Source: Tautonia sociabilis (GTDB lineage Bacteria; Planctomycetota; Planctomycetia; Isosphaerales; Isosphaeraceae). From it: a stretch of DNA of 36,383 nt. The DNA is taken from positions 1-36,383 of the forward strand of contig NZ_RYZH01000058.1 in the NCBI RefSeq assembly GCF_003977685.1, written 5' to 3'. The translations under genes and the position numbers were made by a program. This document shows, piece by piece, positions 1-7,046 of the stretch. How positions within the stretch are numbered: position 1 is the stretch's first letter; the number at the start of each line of letters is the position of its first letter. A model generated the notes under the pieces. That model was given only the letters and a program-made list of their open reading frames with translations. It was not told where the DNA came from and made no database searches.

Positions 1-117
1 CGCTGCCCCTACCAGGTCCTGGGCCTGGTGCTGCCGACCGCCGACTTCTGGGAGCTGCTGCAGGCCGACCCCGCCGCATTGACGCAACAACTGTCAACCC
101 AACAGGATGGCGGATGA
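1..117 (+). CDS. C-terminal end of an unrecognised protein (partial, cut by window edge)
   Basis: Frame 1 is open from the first base and stops at TGA 115-117, giving 38 residues beginning RCPYQVLGLV and ending TQQDGG. Nothing in this short tail identifies a family. It overlaps the next gene's ATG (107) by 11 nt in another frame, which suggests that the two genes are translationally coupled and that this is a real gene end, not chance. The start and most of the protein lie outside the window. Confidence 0.5.
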   Translation, partial: RCPYQVLGLVLPTADFWELLQADPAALTQQLSTQQDGG

Positions 118-523
118 GACAGTGCCCAGTTTTCTGGAGACCGCCTACGAGATCATCGCCAAGTATTTCGAGGAGTCACTGACCGGGCTGGCGAGCGAGA
201 ACCCCGGCTTCGTTGGCAAGTTCAAGAAGGTCAACGCCAACCACTTCACCGCGGTCATCTACCGGGACGGCAAGAATGTGGCTCAGTGTGGGATCCGGCT
301 CGGCGGCTTCGGAGGCTATTCCACCAACCAGATCATCTACAGTAACGACCCCAGCGCGACGAACAGCATGAACGAGTGCATCAGCGTGGTCGGCGACGGC
401 GACGAGATGTCCCTCAAGTCCAGCGGCATGTCCAGCATGATCAATCCTCATCAGAAAGATCGTCTGACGCCGCACGAGGCGGCCGAACTGTACTGGGGGC
501 TTCTCACCTGGCGATTGCAGTAG
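107..523 (+). CDS. Unrecognised small soluble protein
   Basis: 138 residues with no signal peptide or membrane segment. The composition is ordinary for a folded cytoplasmic protein: an N-terminal amphipathic stretch (EIIAKYFEESL), then strands such as HFTAVIYRDGKNVAQCGIRL, and a C-terminal HEAAELYWGLL helix. I do not recognise the family. It overlaps the preceding gene by 11 nt and has only a weak ribosome site (AACAGG just before the ATG), which fits coupled translation. It could be an accessory partner of the upstream gene, but no function can be assigned. Confidence 0.6.
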   Translation: MADETVPSFLETAYEIIAKYFEESLTGLASENPGFVGKFKKVNANHFTAVIYRDGKNVAQCGIRLGGFGGYSTNQIIYSNDPSATNSMNECISVVGDGDEMSLKSSGMSSMINPHQKDRLTPHEAAELYWGLLTWRLQ

Positions 524-696
524 TCGAGCTACCGACAGGTACGGAGGCGATACGATCATCGACGTGTCGATGTGAGCATGTGCCACCGTGGTTCGAGGCC
601 GAGCCGCTGGGCCGGAACGACCCCTGGTAGCGGCAGGTGCCTGACCGCGCGAACCGGCGGGCGTCGTAGCGCGACCTCTCACTGGAGTCCGGCAGC

Positions 697-1620
697 ATGA
701 GCCAGCGTGAAGAAGGGCCCGTTGACGCGGACGGGGATCTCAACGCCTTCAAGGATTACCTTTCGGAACCGCGGTTCCGCATCCGGTTGGACGACCAGGT
801 GAACGCCGCCGTCCGCGCGGCGCTGGCGGAGACGTCGGCCGAGAAGTTCCCGCTTGATCCCTCGCGCGTGAGCGGGGAGGACTTCGCCGACCGGCTGGCT
901 GCCTACGAGACTGCCGTCAGACCGCTGCAGGCGAAAGCCGCGCTGTTAGGGAGGTGGGCCACGCCTGAGCAGCTACCAACTCTAACAAACATGCTAGCAC
1001 GCATGTCCGACGGCTGCGCCGACACGCAAAGCGGCCAGTCGATGTGGGTAGACCTCCGACTCTACCCGCTGTCCCTGCTGCTGTACTGCGTGGGGATCGC
1101 CTCGCTCGCCGCCGATAACTACCGCGCGTTCGCGGTCGCCCACTCGAAGATGATCGATGCCCGTACGCGCCGCTCCGGAAGCCGCGGCATCAACATCGTC
1201 GTACCCGTGGTCGATGCGATGCAGGACGTCGCCAGCACCAGCGCCTGGCGGCATGTCGAGGCGTACAAGCAGAAGCGCGTCCCCGAGAGCGAGCACCTGT
1301 TCAAAGTCCTTCGCCCGGTGCTGGATGAGCTGCTCTTCCTCGGCTCCAGCTACGAGCGACTGTTCGACCGGTACGAGATCCTCCGGGCGCTAATCTACGC
1401 CGAAGTGACTGATACCGGCAGAGGACCAGTCGGCCGTTTCGGTTGGAAATACTACGGTGGAGAGGATAACCCCTTTGCCGACCTGCGCGCCGAGGCGGCC
1501 CGGGAGAAGGACGACTGGGGCCCGGTTCGGGCGGGCCTTTTCCGGGGTGCTTACGAGCGGTTCGAGCAGACGGCGGCGAAATTCGAAAAGGATTTCCTCA
1601 GCAGGCTGGGCTGGCACTGA
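697..1620 (+). CDS. Unrecognised 307-residue, mostly helical protein
   Basis: The ATG at 697 is preceded by an in-frame stop at 667-669 and by a GGAG ribosome site at about 683, so the start is well supported. The protein is charged and mostly helical. The segment DYLSEPRFRIRLDDQV near residues 18-35 resembles, from memory only, linkers seen in TIR- or SIR2-containing phage-defence effectors, but no catalytic domain is visible here. A hydrophobic stretch (LYPLSLLLYCVGIASLAA, about residues 126-143) may be a buried helix or one membrane segment. It stands alone, with 170 nt of gene-free sequence before it. Function unknown. Confidence 0.6.
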   Translation: MSQREEGPVDADGDLNAFKDYLSEPRFRIRLDDQVNAAVRAALAETSAEKFPLDPSRVSGEDFADRLAAYETAVRPLQAKAALLGRWATPEQLPTLTNMLARMSDGCADTQSGQSMWVDLRLYPLSLLLYCVGIASLAADNYRAFAVAHSKMIDARTRRSGSRGINIVVPVVDAMQDVASTSAWRHVEAYKQKRVPESEHLFKVLRPVLDELLFLGSSYERLFDRYEILRALIYAEVTDTGRGPVGRFGWKYYGGEDNPFADLRAEAAREKDDWGPVRAGLFRGAYERFEQTAAKFEKDFLSRLGWH

Positions 1621-1733
1621 TCCTACCCGGTTCCGCTTCGCCTGCTGAAGGGAATCGCTGCTCCAAGTTGCTGCCTCGGGCCAAAATGCCTGCACATACG
1701 CGTTAGGACTCTTTCTTGCGCGCTTCGCGCCGG

Positions 1734-2630
1734 CTATTTCGAGGATCCCAACTGGTACTTGTCGGAGGTGGTCTGGGATCCCGGGCTGCTGCTGCCCCAG
1801 GGCTGAGGCTCTCCAGCTCCTGGACTACCGGGGTGAGGGGAGCGGCCGAGGGGTTCGGCCGTCACGACGAGCTCGCTCGCCCTCGTCTCCCCGGCACCGA
1901 CCGTCGGGACAAGCTCTCCCGGCTCGGCGAAGCGGTAGCCGACTCCGCGGACCGTGAGGATGTACCGCGGGCGCGCCCGGTCGTCCTCGAGCTTCTTCCG
2001 GAGCCGCTTGATCAGCGAGTTGACGGTGTACTCGTAGCCGCGGAAGTCGCAGTCCCAGAGCTGCCTCAGGATCTGGGCCCGGGTGTAGGCCCGGCCGGGC
2101 GTGGCGCTCAGGAAGGCCAGGAAGTCGAACTCGCGGGCGCTCAGTTCGACCGGACGGCCCCGCAGGAGGACCCGGCGGGAGCCGAGGTGCAGCCGCAACT
2201 CGCCGAAGGCCCGCTCGCCCGAATGCTGCCGCTCCAGCAGCTCCTCGACGATCGCCCGCCTGCGCCGCAAGAGGGCCCTGACCCGCGCCAGCAGCTCCGC
2301 CATCCCGAAGGGCTTCGTGACGTAGTCGTCCGCGCCCAGCTCCAGGCCGACGACCCGGTCCACCTCCTCGGAGCGGCCGCCCAGCATCAGGATCAGCAGC
2401 GACTTCCTCGCCTCGCGGAGCCGGCGGCAGACCTCCAGGCCGTCGAGCTTCGGCAGCAGGTGTTCGAGGATGACCAGCGCGCAGTCCGTCTCGAGCCCCA
2501 GGCGCAGGCCCTCCTCGCCGTCTCGGGCATGCCGCACCACGTAGCCCATCTCGCCGAGGTGCATCGCCAGGAGGGAGGCCCGCTCCGCGTCGTCCTCGAC
2601 CAGCAGCAGGTTCTTGTCGGTGCTCAGCAT
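1734..2630 (-). CDS. OmpR/PhoB-type DNA-binding regulator with degenerate receiver
   Basis: Residues 5-125 form a CheY-like receiver and residues about 135-235 a winged-helix DNA-binding domain (RGRPVELSAREFDFL, TVNSLIKRLRKKL, TVRGVGYRF). The acidic pocket E12-D13-D14 and K106 are present. The phosphoacceptor position, normally Asp in 'LVILDLxLP', reads LVILEHLLP with Glu at 56 (codon GAA, complement of 2463-2465). The switch Thr/Ser is Gly84 (LMLGG instead of LLTA). The receiver is therefore unlikely to be phosphorylated in the usual way; Glu can mimic the phosphorylated state. No histidine kinase lies nearby. A low-complexity tail of about 65 residues follows the DNA-binding domain, longer than in normal family members, and may reflect a lost stop codon. 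It is transcribed away from the group II ribozyme region. Confidence 0.85.
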   Translation of the reverse strand: MLSTDKNLLLVEDDAERASLLAMHLGEMGYVVRHARDGEEGLRLGLETDCALVILEHLLPKLDGLEVCRRLREARKSLLILMLGGRSEEVDRVVGLELGADDYVTKPFGMAELLARVRALLRRRRAIVEELLERQHSGERAFGELRLHLGSRRVLLRGRPVELSAREFDFLAFLSATPGRAYTRAQILRQLWDCDFRGYEYTVNSLIKRLRKKLEDDRARPRYILTVRGVGYRFAEPGELVPTVGAGETRASELVVTAEPLGRSPHPGSPGAGEPQPWGSSSPGSQTTSDKYQLGSSK

Positions 2631-2949
2631 GCGTGAAATTCGGTCCGTCTCTCCCTCGTCGAGGGCCCGAAGTTAGCCGCTCGCCCTCGCACCGGGGAAG
2701 ATCCGATCCGACACGCCGGGCCGGGTGCCACGAAACTGCCACCTTCGCGCCGCCGGCGTACCACGCGATCCAAACCGGGGCCGGAGGGGAGCCGTACTAC
2801 CGTGATCTCTGCGATCGAGCCGATCGCGGGTCGTCAGCAGCTTGGAGCTGTACTGGCGTCTTCGAGATGGGCGGCGGCACCCGGGGACTCGGCCCCACCG
2901 GCCGACGAAAGGGGGCGGGACTCACCATCTGCCGCGCCGCCGACCCGTA
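2631..2949. other. Gene-free stretch before group II domain V
   Basis: No convincing gene on either strand. It must hold the promoter of the leftward regulator gene. It contains a perfect hairpin at 2811-2827 (GCGATCG, loop AGC, CGATCGC). At 319 nt it is too short to hold domains I-IV of a normally ordered group II intron unless these ran into the regulator gene. Confidence 0.5.
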
Positions 2950-3012
2950 GAGCCGGATGCACGGAGACGTGCTCGTCCGGTTCGACGGAGGCTCATCGGA
3001 GTAAACCTCGAT
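2950..3012 (+). ncRNA. Group II intron domain V and domain VI-like hairpin
   Basis: Positions 2950-2983 match domain V exactly in length (34 nt) and layout. The lower stem is eight pairs (GAGCCGGA 2950-2957 with UCCGGUUC 2976-2983) and includes the AGC catalytic triad at 2951-2953 with its G-U wobble. A two-nucleotide CG bulge (2974-2975) follows, then an upper stem GCACG/CGUGC closed by a GAGA tetraloop (2964-2967). Immediately downstream, GAGG 2988-2991 pairs with CCUC 3006-3009, with an inner CUC/GAG stem and unpaired UAAA on the 3' side. A3005 would be the branch-point bulge, and the sequence seven bases later ends in AU (3011-3012), as a group II 3' splice site should. Domain V is directly seen and near certain; the domain VI fold and splice position are inferred. 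Confidence 0.9.
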
Positions 3013-4070
3013 GAAACGCCCTGGGCGAGGTCGCCCGGCGTACGAGGGTAATCCCGGTGTTCGATCCGATGGTCGATGATTCGAGGAATCGGGGCGACAG
3101 GGAATGACCTCGGCGAAGGGCCGAGGCCGTGGGGGATGAAGCGGGTGTGAAACCCGCCCGAGGGGTTCGGGCTCTTGAGAGTCCGCTCAACTCGGCTGGC
3201 GTGGGGAGCCCCCGACCGGGCGACCGGCGGGGCCGATCCTGTGACCGGGGTCGGGGACCTTCGGCAAATCCGAAGGCCGCGAACAGCTCAACCACGAGAG
3301 GCCCGCGAGGGCTTGCCAGGCATCCCGGGCGGAGACGGTGCCAGACCGCGAACGTCCCACGCCGGCGGGTAACCGGGCGCTTCTAGATTCGGCCCGGAGA
3401 AATCGCTCAGGCGCAAACCGTGCCCCGGCGGGAGCCGGGCGCATGCGGCGTGGGGCCCGTGGGGTAACGCCCACTAGCGACGTGACCGCCCCGGAGACGT
3501 CCCTCACTAACCTGGGAAAGGCTGCGGCCGCCGGCGTGGTGGCCGGTGCGCGTCCAGGTCAGACGCGTGCTCCAAACGCCGCAGTCCGGGAGTGTCCCGC
3601 CAGTAGGAGCCGACCGACATCCGGTCGGGCGAGCGCGCTGCAGGGCAGTGGCGGGCTCGTTCGCGTGCCGACGGGTGGTGCCGGGCACATTCGCGACGAC
3701 GAAAGCGGGGACGGGTTTCTGACCCATCTCGAAGTTCCGCGGTGCCGGCGGGGGAGGGAACCCTCCGCGGGCACCTGCCTCTGGCGAGGAAGTACGAGTG
3801 GTCGGACGAGGCGCCTCCGGGAGGAGGGGCCTCGCCCGGCGACAAGCCGACGACGAGCTTCGGGCGCGGACGCGAAGGTGCGCATCGGGGCCGTCGGAGG
3901 TTGTCGTGGGCGCTACCGCCATGGATTGGGCAACTGCAATGCTTGAATCTAGTGCGCGAAGCGGCGGCGAAGCCGCCTGCTGTGCACCGCGTGGCGTCCC
4001 CGAAGGATGTGCGGCCTTCGGCGGTTGGGCCGCGACCAACCGCCATTCCACTGGGCATTGCGACGGTCGA
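3013..4070 (+). ncRNA. Hairpin-dense presumptive structured RNA (possible domains I-IV of a permuted group II ribozyme)
   Basis: About 1 kb without a convincing gene but packed with strong stems: 3078-3090 (GAUUC/GAAUC), 3108-3126 (CCUCGGC/GCCGAGG), 3141-3157 (GCGGGU, GUGAA loop, ACCCGC), 3258-3276 (CCUUCGG/CCGAAGG), 3741-3775 (GGUGCC/GGCACC around an inner GGAGG/CCUCC) and 4020-4044 (nine pairs, GGCGGUUGG/CCAACCGCC). The 5' splice consensus GUGYG is not unambiguous. GUGUU at 3057 is one candidate close behind domain VI, and GUGCG occurs at 3547, 3888, 3953 and 4009. I could not place EBS or receptor motifs by eye. The alternatives are an unrelated large structured RNA or decayed intron sequence. 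Confidence 0.45.
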
Positions 4071-4074
4071 GGCG

Positions 4075-4767
4075 ATGGGACGAGACGGGGACCGGTACGT
4101 GGCCGCGACGCTGGAGGGGTTCATCCAGCAGCTCGCGGTCTCGTACGTGAAGAACGGGTATGTGTTCTACGTGACCGGCTGCGTGCCGGCGGGGAAGGAC
4201 CCGCGCGAGGTCGACCGCAAGCTCGTCGAGAAGTACGGGGTCGGCGTCTCGAAGTGGGTGCGGGCGCGGCGCAAGCGCGCCGGCCTGGCCAACGTCCAGT
4301 ACCTCCGGTTCGAGCGGCACTTCGTGCTGCTTGCGACGCACGGGGCGCACCGGTTCTTCGAGCAGGAGGCGGCGGTCATCCGCGACTGCCGGCGGGTGCC
4401 GATCAAGTTCGGCGGCTACGCGGTCAGCCACCGCGGCGGGCACGCCTGCGTGCGGATCGAGCGCGAGCAGTACAACCTGCTCAAGTCCTATCTCGTGGAC
4501 CTCGCGACGAGGCGCTCGGCGGCGACCCTGGAGTCGCTGTTCCACGGGCTGCCCTTCGAGCCGTACGCGCCGGTGCGGGAGCAGCTCCTCGCGATCCTCC
4601 GCGCGGTGAACCGGGCGCGGAAGGCGGCGGGATTCGAGCCGGTGTCGGCGAGGTGCCTGCGCCTCCGGCGCCGGGTCCTCCGGCCGTTCGTGCGTGCCGG
4701 CCCCATCCGGTGCCTCCCAGAAAGTGATCGGACTCGTCCGACGCTCGTTGGCGACCGGCGCGGGTGA
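4075..4767 (+). CDS. Unrecognised basic protein next to the group II ribozyme region
   Basis: The same frame stays open upstream to 3742, but that part runs through strong hairpins and has no protein-like composition. The ATG at 4075 with GAGG just before it is the likely start, giving 230 residues. The protein is basic and well structured: EGFIQQLAVSYVKNGYVFYV near the N-terminus, then a charged stretch SKWVRARRKRAGLANVQYLR, HFVLLATHG, the RRVPIKFGGYAVSHRGG segment, and a C-terminal FEPYAPVREQLLAILRAVNR and RLRRRVLRPF. I believe similar proteins occur in planctomycetes without a known role; this is from memory and uncertain. It contains no reverse-transcriptase YADD motif and no LAGLIDADG or HNH motif that I can see. 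Its basic character and position suggest an RNA- or DNA-binding partner of the upstream RNA. The last 25 or so residues look like read-through. Confidence 0.7.
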   Translation: MGRDGDRYVAATLEGFIQQLAVSYVKNGYVFYVTGCVPAGKDPREVDRKLVEKYGVGVSKWVRARRKRAGLANVQYLRFERHFVLLATHGAHRFFEQEAAVIRDCRRVPIKFGGYAVSHRGGHACVRIEREQYNLLKSYLVDLATRRSAATLESLFHGLPFEPYAPVREQLLAILRAVNRARKAAGFEPVSARCLRLRRRVLRPFVRAGPIRCLPESDRTRPTLVGDRRG

Positions 4768-4848
4768 TGGTAGGGGGAAATTGACGGGTAGAAGCGTCTT
4801 GAACATCGATCTTTCAACGGCGAGGATCGCGCCGGCGATCCCGCGATT

Positions 4849-5544
4849 ATGGGCATGAGCCGCAACCGCGTGCTGGTCATCGGAGACGGGGCGGACGCCC
4901 TCGAACGGGTCCGGTCCTCCCTGCGCGACGGGGACTTCGAGGTGGTGTGCGCCACGTCGGGGGAGGAAGGGCTCGAGGTCTCCGCGAGGGTCTGCCCCGA
5001 CCTGGTGCTGATCGACCTCGGCCTGCCGGGCCTCGACGGGCGGGCGACCTGCCGGGCGCTGAGGAGCCGCCCCCGCACGCGCCGCACGCCGATCCTGGTC
5101 CTCGCCCCGCTCGGGAGCGAGGCCGACATCGTCGCCGGCATCGGGGACGGGGCCGACGACTACCTCCTCAAGCCGGTCAGCCCGGAGATCGTGCTCGCGC
5201 GGTGCCGGGTCGCGCTGCGCCGGTGGCGCGCGGATGCCCCGCCCGACCCGGTCCCGCTCCAGGTCCACGAGCTGACCATCGACCCGGCCGGGTTCGTCGC
5301 CCGCGTCGCGGGCCGACGGCTGGAGCTGACGGTCACGGAGTTCAAGCTGCTCCACCACCTCGCCGAGCACCCCGGCCGGGTGTTCACTCGTTATCAGCTC
5401 GTCGACGCGGTCCGGGGTGCGGACTGCATGGTCGCCGATCGGGCCGTGGACGGCCACCTCGTGGGCCTGCGGAGGAAGCTGGGGGACTACGGGCACTACG
5501 TCGAGACGGTGCGCGGGGTCGGCTACCGCTTTCGCGGAGTCTGA
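4849..5544 (+). CDS. Orphan OmpR/PhoB-type response regulator
   Basis: 231 residues. The receiver (about 6-125) has the phosphoacceptor D56 in LVLIDLGLP and K108 in DDYLLKP, but the switch Thr/Ser is Ala86 (LVLAPLG) and the acidic pocket is reduced to D13 (IGDGAD). The winged-helix output domain (about 135-229) has RRLELTVTEFKLL and the closing TVRGVGYRF. The length is normal for the family. No sensor kinase is adjacent. ATG 4849 and ATG 4855 are both possible starts. It shares class but not sequence detail with the leftward regulator at 1734-2630; the two flank the group II RNA region and point away from it. Its targets are unknown; control of the metal genes to its right is possible. Confidence 0.85.
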   Translation: MGMSRNRVLVIGDGADALERVRSSLRDGDFEVVCATSGEEGLEVSARVCPDLVLIDLGLPGLDGRATCRALRSRPRTRRTPILVLAPLGSEADIVAGIGDGADDYLLKPVSPEIVLARCRVALRRWRADAPPDPVPLQVHELTIDPAGFVARVAGRRLELTVTEFKLLHHLAEHPGRVFTRYQLVDAVRGADCMVADRAVDGHLVGLRRKLGDYGHYVETVRGVGYRFRGV

Positions 5545-5881
5545 TGCTGCACGCTCGTCGCTCCCGGTCGATCGGGGGCCGACCGGCATAGTCTTCGATG
5601 CGAACATGGCTGGCGGCGCGGAAGCGAATCCCGAGGACGGCCATTGGACAGGATTGCCCCTCCGGTGACTCCACGGGTCTGCAAAGGGGCGAAACGGCGT
5701 AGGCCTGGCTCGGCCCTCGGGCCTCTCCACAGCTTGCTCTTCGGCCCCGATCCCCCTCGATAACCTCCCACACCCGTCGAGGCCGCCGTAGGAAGCGATC
5801 TACTTCGCCCGCCCCGCCCCGCTCTCCCCGCTTGGAGTCGGCCCAGAAACGCCCCCCGGATTCTCTCGCCCCCCTTGCCCC
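5545..5881. other. Gene-free stretch
   Basis: No ORF here looks coding and I see no repeat or strong terminator. It separates the orphan regulator from the merR promoter. Confidence 0.5.
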
Positions 5882-5913
5882 TTGACTCCGTACTTAGATA
5901 CGGACTGTAAGAT
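5882..5913 (+). promoter_or_regulatory. MerR-type promoter/operator
   Basis: The -35 box TTGACT (5882-5887) and -10 box TAAGAT (5908-5913) are separated by 20 bp, the overlong spacer typical of promoters twisted open by MerR-family activators. The spacer holds the dyad CCGTA-CTTAGA-TACGG (5888-5903), very close to the classical mer operator as I remember it. It lies 22 bp before the merR start and reads into it, so merR and the three genes after it are probably one autoregulated transcript. Confidence 0.85.
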
Positions 5914-5935
5914 GATCGCAAGCGAGGGGAAGACC

Positions 5936-6379
5936 ATGGGCAGACTCAAGTCGGGAGAATTGGCGAAGCAGGCCGGGGTGAACGTCGAGACGCTGCGGTT
6001 CTACGAGCGGAAGGGCCTCTTGCCGGAGCCGCCACGGCGCGAGTCCGGCTACCGCGAGTATCCCGAGGAGAGCGTCCGCCTGATCCGGTTCATCAAGCGG
6101 GCGCAGGAGCTGGGGTTCTCGCTCGGCGAGATCCAGGAGCTGCTCGCGCTGCGCGTCCGGCCGGGGACGACCTGTGCCGAGGTGCGGGGGCGGACCGGGC
6201 GCAAGCTTGCGGACGTGCGGCAGAAGATCGCCGACCTGAAGGCGATCGAACGCGCGCTGACGAAGCTCGCGGCAAGCTGCTCCGGCCGGGGCCCGGTCAA
6301 CCATTGCCCGATCCTCGAGAATCTCGACGGGGAGCTGTCGTCCGGACCGAAATCGCCGAGGGACCGGGGGAGAACCTGA
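5936..6379 (+). CDS. merR: MerR, Hg(II)-type metal-responsive regulator
   Basis: 147 residues from the ATG at 5936 (ribosome site GAGGGGA). A TTG-initiated longer reading would start inside the promoter and is rejected. It has an N-terminal winged helix-turn-helix (LKSGELAKQAGVNVETLRFY, residues 5-24), then the dimerisation helix (about 82-115). Three cysteines, C80 (TTCAEV), C115 (ASCSG) and C124 (NHCPI), have spacings of 35 and 9, the same as C82, C117 and C126 that bind Hg(II) across the dimer in Tn501/Tn21 MerR. This points to mercury rather than Cu, Zn or Cd sensing. It is followed after 10 nt by the HMA protein gene. The oddity is that no merA, merB, merT or merP is present. Confidence 0.9.
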   Translation: MGRLKSGELAKQAGVNVETLRFYERKGLLPEPPRRESGYREYPEESVRLIRFIKRAQELGFSLGEIQELLALRVRPGTTCAEVRGRTGRKLADVRQKIADLKAIERALTKLAASCSGRGPVNHCPILENLDGELSSGPKSPRDRGRT

Positions 6380-6389
6380 GGGAGGGGAG

Positions 6390-7046
6390 ATGACAGAGCG
6401 AGGCCAGGGAGAGAACCGGGGAGGGTGGGGGACGGCTCGGTTGATCCTCATCGCCGTCGTGGCGCTGGTCACCCTCGCGGCGGGAACCCATGCGCTGCGG
6501 GAGCCGCTCGGGGGGTCGAAGGGCGGCGGAGTCGAATCGAGCGGCCCCCCGCTGGCAGCCACCACCATCCCCGTCGAGGGGATGTCCTGCGGCGCCTGCG
6601 CGGCGAGCATCAAGCAGCGGCTCAGGTCGCTCGATGGCGTGGCGGAGGTCGAGGTGAGCCTGGAGCATCGCCACGCCCGCGTGCGCTATTCCGAGGGGGC
6701 GGTCACGCCGGAGCGCCTGGCTGCCGAGATCAACGGACTCGGCTACCGGGCGGCGCTCCCGGCAGCCGCCGGCGCGGCGGATGGGCCGCCGCGAGCCCGC
6801 GACGCGGCATCCGGCGAGAGGACGGTCCTCATCCCGGTCGAGGGCATGGCCTGCGAGTCCTGCGCCGAGGCGATCGCGGGTCGGCTCCGCGCCCTCGACG
6901 GGGTGGATGAGGTGAGCATCAGCCTCATGGCGAAGGAGGCGCGTGTGCGGTACGTCGAGGGGAGGATCACGCCGGAGCGCCTGGCCGCGGAGGTCGCCGC
7001 CCGCGGCTTCACGCCGGGGACGCCGAGGATGGAGGGGCAGGAGTGA
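6390..7046 (+). CDS. Membrane-anchored protein with two heavy-metal-associated (HMA) domains
   Basis: 218 residues, with a strong ribosome site (GGAGGGG). One N-terminal membrane segment (about residues 17-36) is followed by two HMA domains, each with a GMxCxxC metal site: C67/C70 (GMSCGACAASI) and C155/C158 (GMACESCAEAI). The Cys pairs would bind Hg(II), Cu(I) or Ag(I). With an N-in anchor both domains would sit outside the cytoplasmic membrane, so the protein resembles a membrane-tethered tandem MerP. Its stop overlaps the next gene by four bases (GTGA), so it is probably made together with the CcdA-like membrane protein and may hand metal to it. Confidence 0.85.
   Translation: MTERGQGENRGGWGTARLILIAVVALVTLAAGTHALREPLGGSKGGGVESSGPPLAATTIPVEGMSCGACAASIKQRLRSLDGVAEVEVSLEHRHARVRYSEGAVTPERLAAEINGLGYRAALPAAAGAADGPPRARDAASGERTVLIPVEGMACESCAEAIAGRLRALDGVDEVSISLMAKEARVRYVEGRITPERLAAEVAARGFTPGTPRMEGQE

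Noticed and set aside
3604..3628. A second domain V candidate (AGCCGACCG...CGGTCGGGC)
   Set aside because: It is a simple hairpin; it lacks the 34-nt length, GNRA loop, the two-base bulge and the GUUC end.
3129..3946. Several 60-200-codon frames in the structured RNA region
   Set aside because: They are Arg/Pro/Gly-rich on both strands with no ribosome sites and overlap many perfect hairpins, so RNA structure is the better reading.
3742..4074. A longer 5' extension of the unknown protein gene at 4075
   Set aside because: The frame is open, but it crosses strong hairpins, has no ribosome site, and its composition changes sharply to protein-like only after 4075.
2631..4074. Group II intron-encoded reverse transcriptase
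   Set aside because: I looked for RT blocks (YADD and neighbours) in all frames around domain V and found none; frames there are short or low in complexity.
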